DNA from: Anaerocolumna sp. AGMB13025
GTDB lineage: Bacteria > Bacillota > Clostridia > Lachnospirales > Lachnospiraceae
Assembly: GCF_029689925.1 (NCBI RefSeq)
Contig: NZ_CP121445.1
Location: 4,386,501-4,450,500 of the forward strand
Direction: 5' to 3'
Length of the DNA stretch: 64,000 nucleotides
Shown: positions 36,068-44,579 of the stretch, piece by piece
Layout of the letters: every line of letters starts with the position of its first letter
How positions within the stretch are numbered: the stretch's first letter is position 1
Translations under genes and position numbers: made by a program
Notes under the pieces: model-generated
What the model saw: the letters and a program-made list of their open reading frames with translations, nothing else
What the model was told of the DNA's origin: nothing
Databases searched by the model: none

Positions 36068-36655
36068 ATGAATGAAAATGCAGGTGCAAAAGAACGGATT
36101 ATGGAAGTAGCCGTAAAGCTTTTACAGGAACAAAAAGACATAGACAAAATAACAAACAGGCAGATTGCGGAAATGGCAGGAGTAAACAGTGCGTTAATCA
36201 ATTATTATTACCAATCCAAAGAAAATCTTATTAATATTGCCGTGGGATACTGTATGGAGGATATTGCCGAAACCATATTGAAAAAGTCCACCGATGAAAA
36301 ACACCCTGTATACCGGGTTAAAAATCTGGTGAAAGCCATATCCGGCTTTGCTTTTAGTAACTATACTTTTGCTGAAATTGCTTTTTCCTCGGAATTAAAA
36401 CATGGGAGCATTAATACGATTCAGATCATTATCCCCTTACTGAAAGAAATTTTCGAAGATAAAAAGACTGATACTGAATTAAAATTAATGGCCTTTCAGC
36501 TTATTATCCCGATGCAGGTAATGTTTTTAAATGCAACCGAATACGCCAACTATTTATTTTATGATATTTGGGATACCAATTCGAGAAATGAGTTGCTGGA
36601 TAAATTAGTAAATAACATATTTGAAAATTCTCTCGAAGATTTGGCTGTAAAATAA
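36068..36655 (+). CDS. TetR-family transcriptional regulator
   Basis: The 195-residue protein has an N-terminal HTH (about 10-55: ITNRQIAEMAGVNSALINYYYQ) and a helical ligand domain. It resembles the TetR at 4.3-4.9 kb at both ends. GAAGG lies about 10 nt before the ATG. It is the second gene of the operon with the consensus promoter at 35.4 kb, whose repeats are probable binding sites. It most likely represses the operon. Confidence 0.87.
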   Translation: MNENAGAKERIMEVAVKLLQEQKDIDKITNRQIAEMAGVNSALINYYYQSKENLINIAVGYCMEDIAETILKKSTDEKHPVYRVKNLVKAISGFAFSNYTFAEIAFSSELKHGSINTIQIIIPLLKEIFEDKKTDTELKLMAFQLIIPMQVMFLNATEYANYLFYDIWDTNSRNELLDKLVNNIFENSLEDLAVK

Positions 36656-36728
36656 GGTATTTGTTTCTTCATCACTATAAGTCACCATTTAACATGTATT
36701 TTTAATTAAGAAAGGCAGGAGTATAATA

Positions 36729-37148
36729 ATGAAAATTGATGTGAGGTATTTTACAAAAACAGGTCATACGAAGAAACTTGCAGAAGGAATTGCAAAGCAA
36801 TTAGGGGTTATTGCAAAGTCAATCCCGGATCCCCTTGATGGGAATGTAGATGTATTATTTTTGGGGGAGGGGTTATACAGCTTTGATATTGACCCGGAAA
36901 TGAAAGCATTTATTAAGACACTTAATCCCCGCAATATCAAGGAAGTTGTTGTCTTTAGTTCCGGATCTTTTGGAAACGCTTATGCTCCAATGAAAAGAGA
37001 ACTATTAGCACAGGGATTAAAAGTATCCCCCGAGGAATTTCATTGCAAAGGCAATTTAGGCTTCATGCATAAGAATCGACCTAATGATAAGGATGTTTAC
37101 AACGCAGCGGTGTTTGCCAAAACTATTGCGGGAAAATTGGGAGTATAA
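36729..37148 (+). CDS. Flavodoxin
   Basis: The 139-residue protein has the FMN phosphate-binding loop FTKTGHTKKLAEGIA at the N-terminus and typical flavodoxin strands (VDVLFLGEGLYSFDI, VVVFSSGSFGNAYAPMK). It is a soluble one- or two-electron carrier. It has CAGGAG before its ATG and is 4 nt from the next gene, a membrane-anchored relative. The operon context suggests electron supply to an unknown membrane-lipid step. Confidence 0.85.
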   Translation: MKIDVRYFTKTGHTKKLAEGIAKQLGVIAKSIPDPLDGNVDVLFLGEGLYSFDIDPEMKAFIKTLNPRNIKEVVVFSSGSFGNAYAPMKRELLAQGLKVSPEEFHCKGNLGFMHKNRPNDKDVYNAAVFAKTIAGKLGV

Positions 37149-37152
37149 TCTT

Positions 37153-37728
37153 ATGGGTGACAGAAAAAAGAAGACACTAAAAAAAGCTGTTATTATAATC
37201 GTTGTAGGTATCGTAATTATAGGTTTAGGTACTTTAGGCGGTATCCAGTATGTTACAAGTGCAGGTAATGTTAAGCATGCAAGCAATGAAATCATTCTGC
37301 CCGCAGAGGACAGCAACCGGGCCGCATTAGTTATCTACCAGCCGGGCCGGTCGGAATTTGCAAAAGACATTGCTGATAATCTTGCAAAAGGCTTGAATGA
37401 TTCCGGATATCAGGTGACGATAAATTATCCGGGAGAATTTTTACCATCAGATTTAGGGGCATATGATATCGTGGCCTTTGGAACCACTGTTTACAACGGT
37501 AATTTTTCACCGGTGCTTGGAGATTATGTTTCCGGTATTACTAATATCGACAACGGCAAGGTTCTGATTTATTCTACCGGGATGATGACTGATAATTCCA
37601 CGGAACTGGATGGACTTAGTAACCTTTTATACAGAAAAGCAGACTACCAGGAAAAATTCTATTCCAATAAACAAGAGACTGAACTCAAACGGGCATATGA
37701 ATTCGGCTCTTCCTTAGGTAAATCCTAA
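37153..37728 (+). CDS. Membrane-anchored flavodoxin-like protein
   Basis: The 191-residue protein has an N-terminal basic segment and one transmembrane helix (about 10-32: VIIIVVGIVIIGLGTLGGI). An extracytoplasmic-looking flavodoxin fold follows (AALVIYQPGRSEFAKDIADNLAKGL, IVAFGTTVYNGNFS). The P-loop lacks the usual T/S-rich FMN loop of its neighbour (QPGRSEF), so FMN binding is uncertain. ATG at 37153 with GGGAGTATAATCTT upstream is preferred over the longer frame to 37084 that overlaps the flavodoxin gene. Confidence 0.75.
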   Translation: MGDRKKKTLKKAVIIIVVGIVIIGLGTLGGIQYVTSAGNVKHASNEIILPAEDSNRAALVIYQPGRSEFAKDIADNLAKGLNDSGYQVTINYPGEFLPSDLGAYDIVAFGTTVYNGNFSPVLGDYVSGITNIDNGKVLIYSTGMMTDNSTELDGLSNLLYRKADYQEKFYSNKQETELKRAYEFGSSLGKS

Positions 37729-38321
37729 TGAAGGGCTTACTTATTAAAAATGGTGCCAATGCCCTTACTGCTTTGAGGATTATAGGTACACCGGTCGCAC
37801 TATTTGTTACAAATACTTTATTGGATCGAAACCAGGATACCGAACTTTTTAAATTTTTTGCGTTTCTTTACATACTTATTTGTTTCAGTGATTTCTTTGA
37901 CGGAAAAGTTGCCCGCAAATATGGTATTGTTTCCAGATTCGGTACCGTATTTGATTTAATTGCAGACTTCTGTTTCGTAGTATTCATGCACCTTGTTATA
38001 ATGATACATGGAATCATTCCGGCCTGGTTTATGATTGTGATTATAGACAGATTTTTCAATTTTATCATTACTTCTAAAATTGAAACTGACTGCACCAATC
38101 AAAGATTTAAACCTAAATTTGATAAGGCCGGCAAATACATTGCGGCTGCTATGTATATTCTGCCTTTTATTATTTCAGCCGAATACTGCTTTTTAGATCA
38201 GGGATTATTTATTTCAAAGCTGTTCCTATATGGTATTACAGGGATATCCATTGTTACGTCAATTTTAAGAATTCTGACTGTAAAATCTTTCTTTGTCCCA
38301 AAGGTTGACAAATTGAAATAA
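37728..38321 (+). CDS. CDP-alcohol phosphatidyltransferase family protein 2
   Basis: In this 197-residue protein the full Dx2DGx2ARx8Gx3Dx3D motif is present (SDFFDGKVARKYGIVSRFG then TVFDLIADF), with about five hydrophobic segments. Its ATG overlaps the previous stop (TAATG), so it is translationally coupled. With the first member it makes this an operon with two different CDP-alcohol transferases around two flavodoxin-like proteins. The products are unknown. Confidence 0.85.
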   Translation: MKGLLIKNGANALTALRIIGTPVALFVTNTLLDRNQDTELFKFFAFLYILICFSDFFDGKVARKYGIVSRFGTVFDLIADFCFVVFMHLVIMIHGIIPAWFMIVIIDRFFNFIITSKIETDCTNQRFKPKFDKAGKYIAAAMYILPFIISAEYCFLDQGLFISKLFLYGITGISIVTSILRILTVKSFFVPKVDKLK

Positions 38322-38413
38322 AAGGTGTGAAATAAAGTAAGACAGATACAGGAATGCTTGACAAGTAGTTCTCAAGGGGGAGAATCGGTAGAAAGGAAGA
38401 ATTTTTTAATCTG

Positions 38414-39586
38414 ATGGATCAATATTCTCTGTTAATTAATTATATTACACTCTTTTTAAGTCTATTTGCGTCTTTACAGATATATATAAGGCACGTTGGG
38501 AAAATAGAGTTAAAGAGTATTCCTCCCTTTAAAGCTGCCGTCTATGTCGTGCTTATTTTACTAAGTACCATACCTTTATTGTTTCATACGAATCTGTCAC
38601 GGTTAATAAAATTAGTATTTCTACTATTTATTATTATAACAGCAATGAATGACTATATTACTTATACACTGTTAAAAGGGCTGGCTATCATTTACGCAAT
38701 TTCAATACCCCTTGACTGGCTTTATTCTTATTTGGGTTGGCTATACATTCCCTTGTTTAGTATAGCAGTTATGGTATATGTATTTTTATCCATACTTATA
38801 ATTGATAATAATAAGATTATATCTACCCTGATCAAATTCTTATTTTTAGCCGCTTTTTTTATAGAAATTTTGATCCTTATGAAAGTAAAGTCCACAACCA
38901 GCGGAATGTATAAACCAAAAGAAGGATTTATCGCCGATATCTTTGTGTTTTTCAATATTTTTGAAGCTCTTTTATATGAAGCTTATATAAAATTACGTAA
39001 AAGAGACAGCCTGGTGAATTTTTTAAATAAAAAAAAGCTTTTATTGGATAAAATTTATACCACAAAGGAAGAGGAGCTAAACAGCCAGACCATATATAGT
39101 TATATTACACAGCATATGAAAGAAAACGAAGATGCAGCCCATATACTGGATTACATTCAGCTAATTGATATATCCTGGAATATATTGATTAACTATTCAA
39201 ATAAGATAAGCAAGAGAAATAATATAGATCTAACCTTTGAGATCGGCGATAAGGATTATCATATCTTACACCAGATGGTATTAACTTCTTTACTATATAC
39301 GGTAGAATATCTGAACCGTGGAAATCAGCCTCAATTAACGAATGGAACTATTAAATTAGAGGAAAACGGGGGAACTATCGAAATAAATGGTTTTGTAGAT
39401 TGCTGCAAAAATAAATCATGCTATTCAAAAGAAAATGAAGTAGATGACTATATGAGCAGATATGTGAGGAAGGCCGATGCCTGTCTGAATAAATACATAG
39501 ATAACGGAAAAGTCTTTATTCGTTTTTCCATACCCATAAGCGGGCTTAATAAATTAGACCGGAATATGGCTAAAGAGAACTTCTAA
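38414..39586 (+). CDS. Multipass membrane protein with degenerate histidine-kinase-like C-terminus
   Basis: In this 390-residue protein six or seven hydrophobic segments fill residues 1-200. The C-terminal ~190 residues are cytoplasmic and resemble a dimerisation plus ATPase-like region of AgrC/LytS-type kinases (VNFLNKKKLLLDKIYTTKEEEL, ISWNILINYSNKISKRNNIDLTFEI). No phospho-accepting H-box or clear N/G boxes is seen. It may be a pseudokinase or a different family. Only a distant AGGAAG precedes the start. It ends before the MITE. Confidence 0.5.
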   Translation: MDQYSLLINYITLFLSLFASLQIYIRHVGKIELKSIPPFKAAVYVVLILLSTIPLLFHTNLSRLIKLVFLLFIIITAMNDYITYTLLKGLAIIYAISIPLDWLYSYLGWLYIPLFSIAVMVYVFLSILIIDNNKIISTLIKFLFLAAFFIEILILMKVKSTTSGMYKPKEGFIADIFVFFNIFEALLYEAYIKLRKRDSLVNFLNKKKLLLDKIYTTKEEELNSQTIYSYITQHMKENEDAAHILDYIQLIDISWNILINYSNKISKRNNIDLTFEIGDKDYHILHQMVLTSLLYTVEYLNRGNQPQLTNGTIKLEENGGTIEINGFVDCCKNKSCYSKENEVDDYMSRYVRKADACLNKYIDNGKVFIRFSIPISGLNKLDRNMAKENF

Positions 39587-39645
39587 AGACTGCACAAATA
39601 AAGAGGAAATAAAATAAAATAAAATTTTATGTATTAAAAATAATT

Positions 39646-39794
39646 AGGGACTGTTGCAAAATTCAAAGTGTTAATTACTTGGGAGAGAATAAGGATTATG
39701 CCGCCTATTCGCGGATCATTCTACAAAATTTCTGAAAACATAATCCTTATTCTTAGCCCAAGTTCTATAACCTTACAATTTTGCAACAGACCCT
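39646..39794. mobile_element. 149-bp MITE with IS6-like ends
   Basis: The ends AGGGACTGTTGCAAAATT (39646-39663) and its inverted copy AATTTTGCAACAGACCCT (39777-39794) match at 17 of 18 positions. A second inner pair lies at 39677-39700 and 39739-39763. The GGxnCTGTTGCAAA-type end resembles IS6-family inverted repeats. No transposase is present, so it is non-autonomous. It lies directly downstream of the HMG-CoA-synthase-like gene and could end the PKS operon transcript. No clear target duplication is visible. Confidence 0.8.
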
Positions 39795-39802
39795 TGTTTG
39801 CA

Positions 39803-41062
39803 TTATATCCATATATATTCCCTATGAAATTCATTGATCTGCTCCAGAAACAATAACTTCTCATCTCTGTTTCTATCAAGCAGACCCGGAATTACTTCAA
39901 AATCAAGTTTTGCATTACGTGTACCAAACTTCACTAGGTCGCTTCGCCTCAGTAAAGTATTATATAAATCCATTGACAGTTTGTACCTGGAATCCAATTG
40001 CCGATCAATTGCATAGTTACGCTGTATCCTCTGGCCTCCGGCTGTAACCACACCGCTGTAGAATTCGGAACAGCAGCCCGAGCCGTAGGAAAAACAGCCG
40101 ATCCGTTTTGGAGTATTAAATTCTCCGTAATCTATGATACCAAGGAGTGACAAAAATATGGTTGCCCCCATAACATTGCCTACCCTCTGGCAATAATTCA
40201 TTCCGGGCATTACCCTTTTGTTGAAATCATTATCAATTTCTGCTGGGGAGGCTTTAAATAATTTGCGCAGCATGCTGCGGTGGGCACCTTTCACCATCCC
40301 TCCAAAGGGTGTGTGATAGGCAAGATAATCAAAGGTCTCCTTATAATCGACTCCCTCCACCCTCTTTTGATATTCCAGAAAGGACTGCTCACAGCAATCC
40401 AAATAGGATAAAAGGGATAAATCCGAATTTCCTGCCTCACTGTCCGGAATCGGACGGCAGGTATCCATAACTTCATATCCATAATAACCGTTAGCGCCTA
40501 TATCAATTTTAAAAACAAGAGGTTTATCGCTTACTAAAATGGCTGCCGCCCCCGCTCCGGAACTGGGTTCGGCAAAGGACCAGTCTGCCGTTAAGGCTTC
40601 ACCGCCGTCCACGGCCATAAAGCGTGTAATATCCGTTGCAATTACTAACGCCTTGGCACCTTTGGAACTGCCGGATAATATAAAATTAATGGCCGTCTGA
40701 AAACCTGCGGTTCCGGAATAACAGGCATTTTTCAGTTCAAATAACCGGCAGTTTCTGCTTAAGCCCAAATAATGGTGGATATAGGTACTGATGGATTTAC
40801 CAAAATCAATCCCCGATTCCGTACAGGTGATTACCATTTCAATTTTATTTCTCTCTTCTTCACTTAAGGCATCTATAATAGGCTTGGCCGCATTGACCCC
40901 ATAGGTAATCGGATCTTCGTAAGGCAATACCACTGTTTTTTCTTCCATAAGCAGGTTTTCAAATCTGGTAGTATCCAGATTACGATATTCGGCTAATTCC
41001 TTTACATTAAGATATGCAAGACCGCTATAAAAATTCATTGCTTCTATTCCGACACTTGTCAT
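39803..41062 (-). CDS. pksG: Hydroxymethylglutaryl-CoA-synthase-like beta-branching enzyme (PksG-type)
   Basis: The 419-residue enzyme has the HMG-CoA synthase fold and the catalytic Cys114 in NACYSGTAG. The start region (GIEAMNFYSGLAYLNVKELA) matches PksG. It condenses an acetyl or similar ACP unit with a beta-keto polyketide intermediate, the first step of beta-alkylation. The ATG has AGGGG upstream. It is the last gene of the cluster on this side, separated from the ECH gene by hairpin repeats. The other usual partners (donor ACP, decarboxylating KS, ECH2) are not in the window. Confidence 0.93.
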   Translation of the reverse strand: MTSVGIEAMNFYSGLAYLNVKELAEYRNLDTTRFENLLMEEKTVVLPYEDPITYGVNAAKPIIDALSEEERNKIEMVITCTESGIDFGKSISTYIHHYLGLSRNCRLFELKNACYSGTAGFQTAINFILSGSSKGAKALVIATDITRFMAVDGGEALTADWSFAEPSSGAGAAAILVSDKPLVFKIDIGANGYYGYEVMDTCRPIPDSEAGNSDLSLLSYLDCCEQSFLEYQKRVEGVDYKETFDYLAYHTPFGGMVKGAHRSMLRKLFKASPAEIDNDFNKRVMPGMNYCQRVGNVMGATIFLSLLGIIDYGEFNTPKRIGCFSYGSGCCSEFYSGVVTAGGQRIQRNYAIDRQLDSRYKLSMDLYNTLLRRSDLVKFGTRNAKLDFEVIPGLLDRNRDEKLLFLEQINEFHREYIWI

Positions 41063-41099
41063 TTTTACCCCTATTCTTGCGCACGCTCATTGTACAAAT

Positions 41100-41434
41100 C
41101 AAGTTTGTGGTGCGCAAGCACAAACTTGTGGTTGAAAAATTTATATTCAACCTGGCTCCCATTGCATGCCACATCTGCTTCAGATGTGGCACTGCCTCAA
41201 ATCAGGGTGTGAAATGTCTTTTATTTCACACTGGCTCCCATTGCATGCCTCATCTGCTTCAGATGTGGCACTGCCTCAAATCAGGGTGTGAAATGTCTTT
41301 TATTTCACACTGGCTCCCATTGCATGCCACATCTGCTTCAGATGTGGCACTGCCTCAAATCAGGGTGTGAAATGTCTTTTATTTCACACTGGCTCCCATT
41401 GCATGCCACATCTGTTTCAGATGTGGTACTGCCT
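41100..41434. repeat. 79-bp tandem repeats, each with two hairpins
   Basis: The unit starts at CTGGCTCCC, at 41152, 41231, 41310 and 41389 (three full copies and a fourth partial). Each full unit holds GCCACATCTG/CAGATGTGGC (one copy has a T change) and GTGTGAAA/TTTCACAC stems. Two other hairpins precede the array: CAAGTTTGTG/CACAAACTTG (41100-41128) and GGTTGAA/TTCAACC (41130-41152). It fills the 41063-41485 gap between the HCS and ECH genes. No spacers, so it is not a CRISPR array. Confidence 0.92.
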
Positions 41435-41485
41435 GCGTCCCTCTGAACATGTGATTTTCTGTATGGTGCACTTATTGCCATTTTA

Positions 41486-42247
41486 TTAACTCTCCCAAGG
41501 TAATTTCCCTTGTGTGGCGAATTGATATATCCAGCTGATATTCTGAGAATCAGAGAACATCCTATGATTTGCCTCTATAGCTGTTTCTTTCTCTCCTGAC
41601 AGCTTTTCATATAATTGATTTATGTATCTTTTATACTTGGTAATTCCTGATTTAGGCAGCCGTTCTAACCGAAGTAAATGCCTGCGTAAAAGAGAATCAC
41701 TCTTTTCTTCACAGGCATCCACTAATCCCCATTCATGAGCTTTTAAGGCAGAAACCGGCTGTGTCATAATGGTAAGGTAATGTGCCTTTTGAAACCCGAC
41801 ACGCCGAATCAAAAAAGGTAATACACAGGCCGGAAAAAGACCGAATAACAGCTCTGACAAACTAAATTCGGCCGTATCATCCGCTAATACAATATCACAG
41901 GCGGCAGCAAAGCCGATTCCTCCTGCATTCACCTTGCCCCTGACATGAGCTATGGTGATATAGGGACCTGTTGTAAGCTTTAGCCACACCTCGTATAGTT
42001 CTTCTGAGTTATTGATACCTGCATTGCTGCTCCCGCCGGAAGCAATTTCCTTAAAATCCGCTCCGAAACAAAAAACCTCTGGTAGTCCTTCCAAGACAAT
42101 AATATTGATCTGTTCTTCACACAGCGTCAACACCTCATAGAATTCCTCCACCATCAGGGTATTAATAGCATTTTTTGCCTCGGGCCTATAAATTTGGATA
42201 TAACAGAGCTTATCTTTCCATTGCACTCTGAGCGTCTGATAATTCAT
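41486..42247 (-). CDS. pksH: Polyketide enoyl-CoA hydratase/dehydratase (PksH-type)
   Basis: The 253-residue crotonase-fold protein is very close in sequence to PksH of the bacillaene pathway (EGLPEVFCFGADF, GPYITIAHVRGKVNAGGIGF, LSELLFGLFPACVLPFLIRR, QKAHYLT). It dehydrates the HMG-type intermediate in beta-branching. ATG at 42247 follows GGAGGAGTAT. A longer frame to 42271 would overlap the glycosyltransferase gene further; even so the genes overlap by 38 bp. Confidence 0.93.
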   Translation of the reverse strand: MNYQTLRVQWKDKLCYIQIYRPEAKNAINTLMVEEFYEVLTLCEEQINIIVLEGLPEVFCFGADFKEIASGGSSNAGINNSEELYEVWLKLTTGPYITIAHVRGKVNAGGIGFAAACDIVLADDTAEFSLSELLFGLFPACVLPFLIRRVGFQKAHYLTIMTQPVSALKAHEWGLVDACEEKSDSLLRRHLLRLERLPKSGITKYKRYINQLYEKLSGEKETAIEANHRMFSDSQNISWIYQFATQGKLPWES

Positions 42248-43505
42248 ATACTCCTCCTGCCAGGGAATCACGTAAAACCTCCTCGATGGTTTCTACTGCT
42301 TTATTGATACCATCCCGGTCAATTTTTCTTAATTCCCTGCCAAGTCTGGCATTATTGTCTATGATTTCCCGGCTGGTTATGGCTTCTTTAATCGCGGCGG
42401 CCAATTTTTTACTGGTTAGTTTGGAGCGACTTACTGCTTTTGGTATTAAATGTTTTTTATATAATAATGCTCCCTGATAATAATGGTCTAACATATGGGG
42501 GATTAAAACCTGGGGCACACCGGCCCAGGCTGCCGTATATACCGTTCCTGCTCCTCCGTGATGGACTACGGCCGCTACCTTGGGGAACAATTTATAATGG
42601 GGTACATATCCGATCATGTAAGTGTTCGTCATATCAACATTCGGGCACAAGTCAGCCCAGCCTTTCGAAATAATGGCCCTTACACCTAAGGTATTTATGG
42701 TTTCTTCAATTATTTTGCTGGTCTCTTTGGGATTCGGGTCACTCATGCTGCCAAATCCTATATAAACCGGCGGAGGACCGCTTTTTAAAAATTCGATCAG
42801 TCCGGGGTCCATCTCCTCTTCTTTTACTTCCGGCACATGCCATAGTCCTGTTTGAATGTAATTAAACTTATATTCCGGCACTTTATCCAGGGCTTCATTC
42901 ACCGCAATAATACAGGTTTTAAAACTGTCCAGTATATGGTCATAGATATCTTTAATCGGTTTTAGCTCAAGCTTTTTCCGCTGCTCATTTATAATGCCGA
43001 CCAGGGACAAATTAATAAATGAGTTTACGATGTGCCATAAAATCTTATTTACCCATTTGGGTAAATTCTGCCAGGGTATTACGGTGGGCGGATAGTTGGA
43101 AGACGGCATAAACTGTGTCACCAGGTTAAGGAATACAAAGGGTATCCCATATTTCTCCGCAATTGACGGCACTGCAAAGGGTTCGCCGCTGCCAACGATT
43201 AAATCCACATCTTTTATATTGTTTTCTAATTCAAATTGTCCGCCGATAATATCATGCAAGGTATTTTTAACCGCTTTTAACATACGGACGGGATGTCCCA
43301 TATATCCGTTTAGATTACCGATAAGTCCGTTAATGTCACAGCCTGAGGAACAAAAATTTAAACCATAGGTTGAGATCCAGGTCTTTTCATTGGGCGGCGC
43401 GCACAGGATTACTTCATGACCGGCATGCTGCAGCTCAATTGCCAGTGCCAGTAAGGGGCGTACTTCACCGTGTGTACCTACAACGGTGATCGCTATTTTT
43501 CCCAT
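42210..43505 (-). CDS. GT1 glycosyltransferase (UDP-glucosyltransferase-like)
   Basis: The 431-residue protein has an N-terminal GTHGEVRPLLALA loop and the C-terminal donor signature HHGGAGTVYTAAWAGVPQVLIP, which binds a nucleotide sugar. Such enzymes glycosylate polyketides, often as self-protection (compare macrolide and bacillaene glycosyltransferases). The ATG has GAAGGAAATTTAT upstream. It begins the second transcription unit of the cluster after the 43.9-kb terminator. Acceptor and sugar are unknown. Confidence 0.88.
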   Translation of the reverse strand: MGKIAITVVGTHGEVRPLLALAIELQHAGHEVILCAPPNEKTWISTYGLNFCSSGCDINGLIGNLNGYMGHPVRMLKAVKNTLHDIIGGQFELENNIKDVDLIVGSGEPFAVPSIAEKYGIPFVFLNLVTQFMPSSNYPPTVIPWQNLPKWVNKILWHIVNSFINLSLVGIINEQRKKLELKPIKDIYDHILDSFKTCIIAVNEALDKVPEYKFNYIQTGLWHVPEVKEEEMDPGLIEFLKSGPPPVYIGFGSMSDPNPKETSKIIEETINTLGVRAIISKGWADLCPNVDMTNTYMIGYVPHYKLFPKVAAVVHHGGAGTVYTAAWAGVPQVLIPHMLDHYYQGALLYKKHLIPKAVSRSKLTSKKLAAAIKEAITSREIIDNNARLGRELRKIDRDGINKAVETIEEVLRDSLAGGVYELSDAQSAMER

Positions 43506-43540
43506 ATAAATTTCCTTCTTTCTATCTATTTTTTATATCT

Positions 43541-43770
43541 GATTTTTATTTCTTATCTTTCATTTCTTATCTTTCATTTCTTATCTTTCATTTCTTATCT
43601 TTCATTTCTTATCTTTTATTTCTTATCTTTTATTTCTTATCGTTATTTCATATTGTTATTTCTTATCGTTATTTCATATCGTTATTTCTTATCGTTATTT
43701 CATATCGTTATTTCTTATCTTTTATTTCTTATCTTTTATTTCTTATCTTTTATTTCTCATCGTTATTTCT
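43541..43770. repeat. Short tandem repeats upstream of the glycosyltransferase gene
   Basis: An array of 13-14-bp units lies in the 43506-43919 gap: ATTTCTTATCTTTC several times, then ATTTCTTATCGTT, ATTTCATATCGTT and mixtures. The repeats form a low-complexity ORF on the plus strand that I do not believe. The glycosyltransferase ribosome binding site sits just outside. A promoter is expected somewhere around 43780-43850 but I see no certain one. Confidence 0.85.
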
Positions 43771-43887
43771 TATTTTTAGTAATAAAATTTCGCATAGTGT
43801 TTCAAAAAAAAATGAACTGCTGCTTTTTCTCAAAATTGAAAAGTCTGCAATATTTTCGCTAATTTTTAAATACAACTTACCACAACA

Positions 43888-43910
43888 AAAAAAGACTCCG
43901 GTAAGGGAGT
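43888..43910 (-). terminator. Terminator after the HAD phosphatase gene
   Basis: On the minus strand ACTCC-CTTACC-GGAGT (43910-43895) is followed by CTTTTTTTG. It is a standard rho-independent terminator 10 nt after the HAD stop. It splits the cluster into a PKS-to-HAD unit and a glycosyltransferase-ECH-HCS unit. Confidence 0.75.
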
Positions 43911-43919
43911 ATTCTATAA

Positions 43920-44579
43920 TTATACATTTGGATTTCGTTCTCCAAAATCCCGAACCAGGTATGGAAATTCAGTACAATAAAACTGATTGACTAATTCTTT
44001 GTTGTTCACAACGATTACATCCAAATCCGCCTGCCTTGCAGCCATGGAACCGCTAAGGGAATCTTCTATGACAATGGACTCACCGGGCTGCATATTGGCC
44101 AGTTGTAAAGCCTTAAGGTAAATTTCCGGTGAAGGTTTTGCCTTTTCAACGTCATCTCCGGTTATGATGAACTGAAAATCCTCATATAACCCCAGTTTTT
44201 TCAGGGCTAAGGTAACCCCTGCCCTGGAGGATGAAGTGGCAACAGACAGTGTCATTCCTTTCTCTTTTAAAAGCCTGATAAAGGGTATCGCTCCTTCGTA
44301 AGCTTCTAACTTCTGTGCGATTAACTTTCTTACCAGGCTTTGTTTCCTGTCCGTGAATTCCTCAATTTCTTTTTCGGAATAAGAGACTTCCTTTGACCGG
44401 AAAAAGTCTTTAAAAACTTCTTTTGTTTTTCTGCCCATATAAATCTCATATTGAAAATCAAATATTCCCAAAGATTTCATTACCTCTTCAAAAGCGGCTC
44501 TGTGCAGGCGGTTTGTATCAGCGATGGTTCCGTCGAAATCAAAAATTACATATTTCTTTTTATCCCACTTTAATTTCAT
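43920..44579 (-). CDS. HAD-superfamily phosphatase/phosphomutase
   Basis: The 219-residue HAD subfamily IA protein has DFDGTIADT (nucleophile Asp14, Asp16), VATSSSRAG, KPSPEIYLKAL and IEDSLSGSMAA. It is of beta-phosphoglucomutase or phosphoglycolate-phosphatase type. It overlaps the CofD-like gene by 20 bp with AAGGAACTGACCT before the ATG, so it is translationally coupled. With the CofD-like and HIT-like neighbours it suggests phosphate-ester chemistry linked to the polyketide. Confidence 0.85.
   Translation of the reverse strand: MKLKWDKKKYVIFDFDGTIADTNRLHRAAFEEVMKSLGIFDFQYEIYMGRKTKEVFKDFFRSKEVSYSEKEIEEFTDRKQSLVRKLIAQKLEAYEGAIPFIRLLKEKGMTLSVATSSSRAGVTLALKKLGLYEDFQFIITGDDVEKAKPSPEIYLKALQLANMQPGESIVIEDSLSGSMAARQADLDVIVVNNKELVNQFYCTEFPYLVRDFGERNPNV

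Noticed and set aside
41014..41370. Plus-strand frame through the hairpin repeats
   Set aside because: It repeats the same peptide because of the tandem array and has no start signal.
41152..41434. Possible CRISPR array
   Set aside because: The 79-bp units are contiguous with no variable spacers, and no cas genes are present.
43470..43862. Plus-strand frame of 130 codons with FLSFISY repeats
   Set aside because: It is a translation of the 13-14-bp tandem repeats, lacks a ribosome binding site and opposes the operon.
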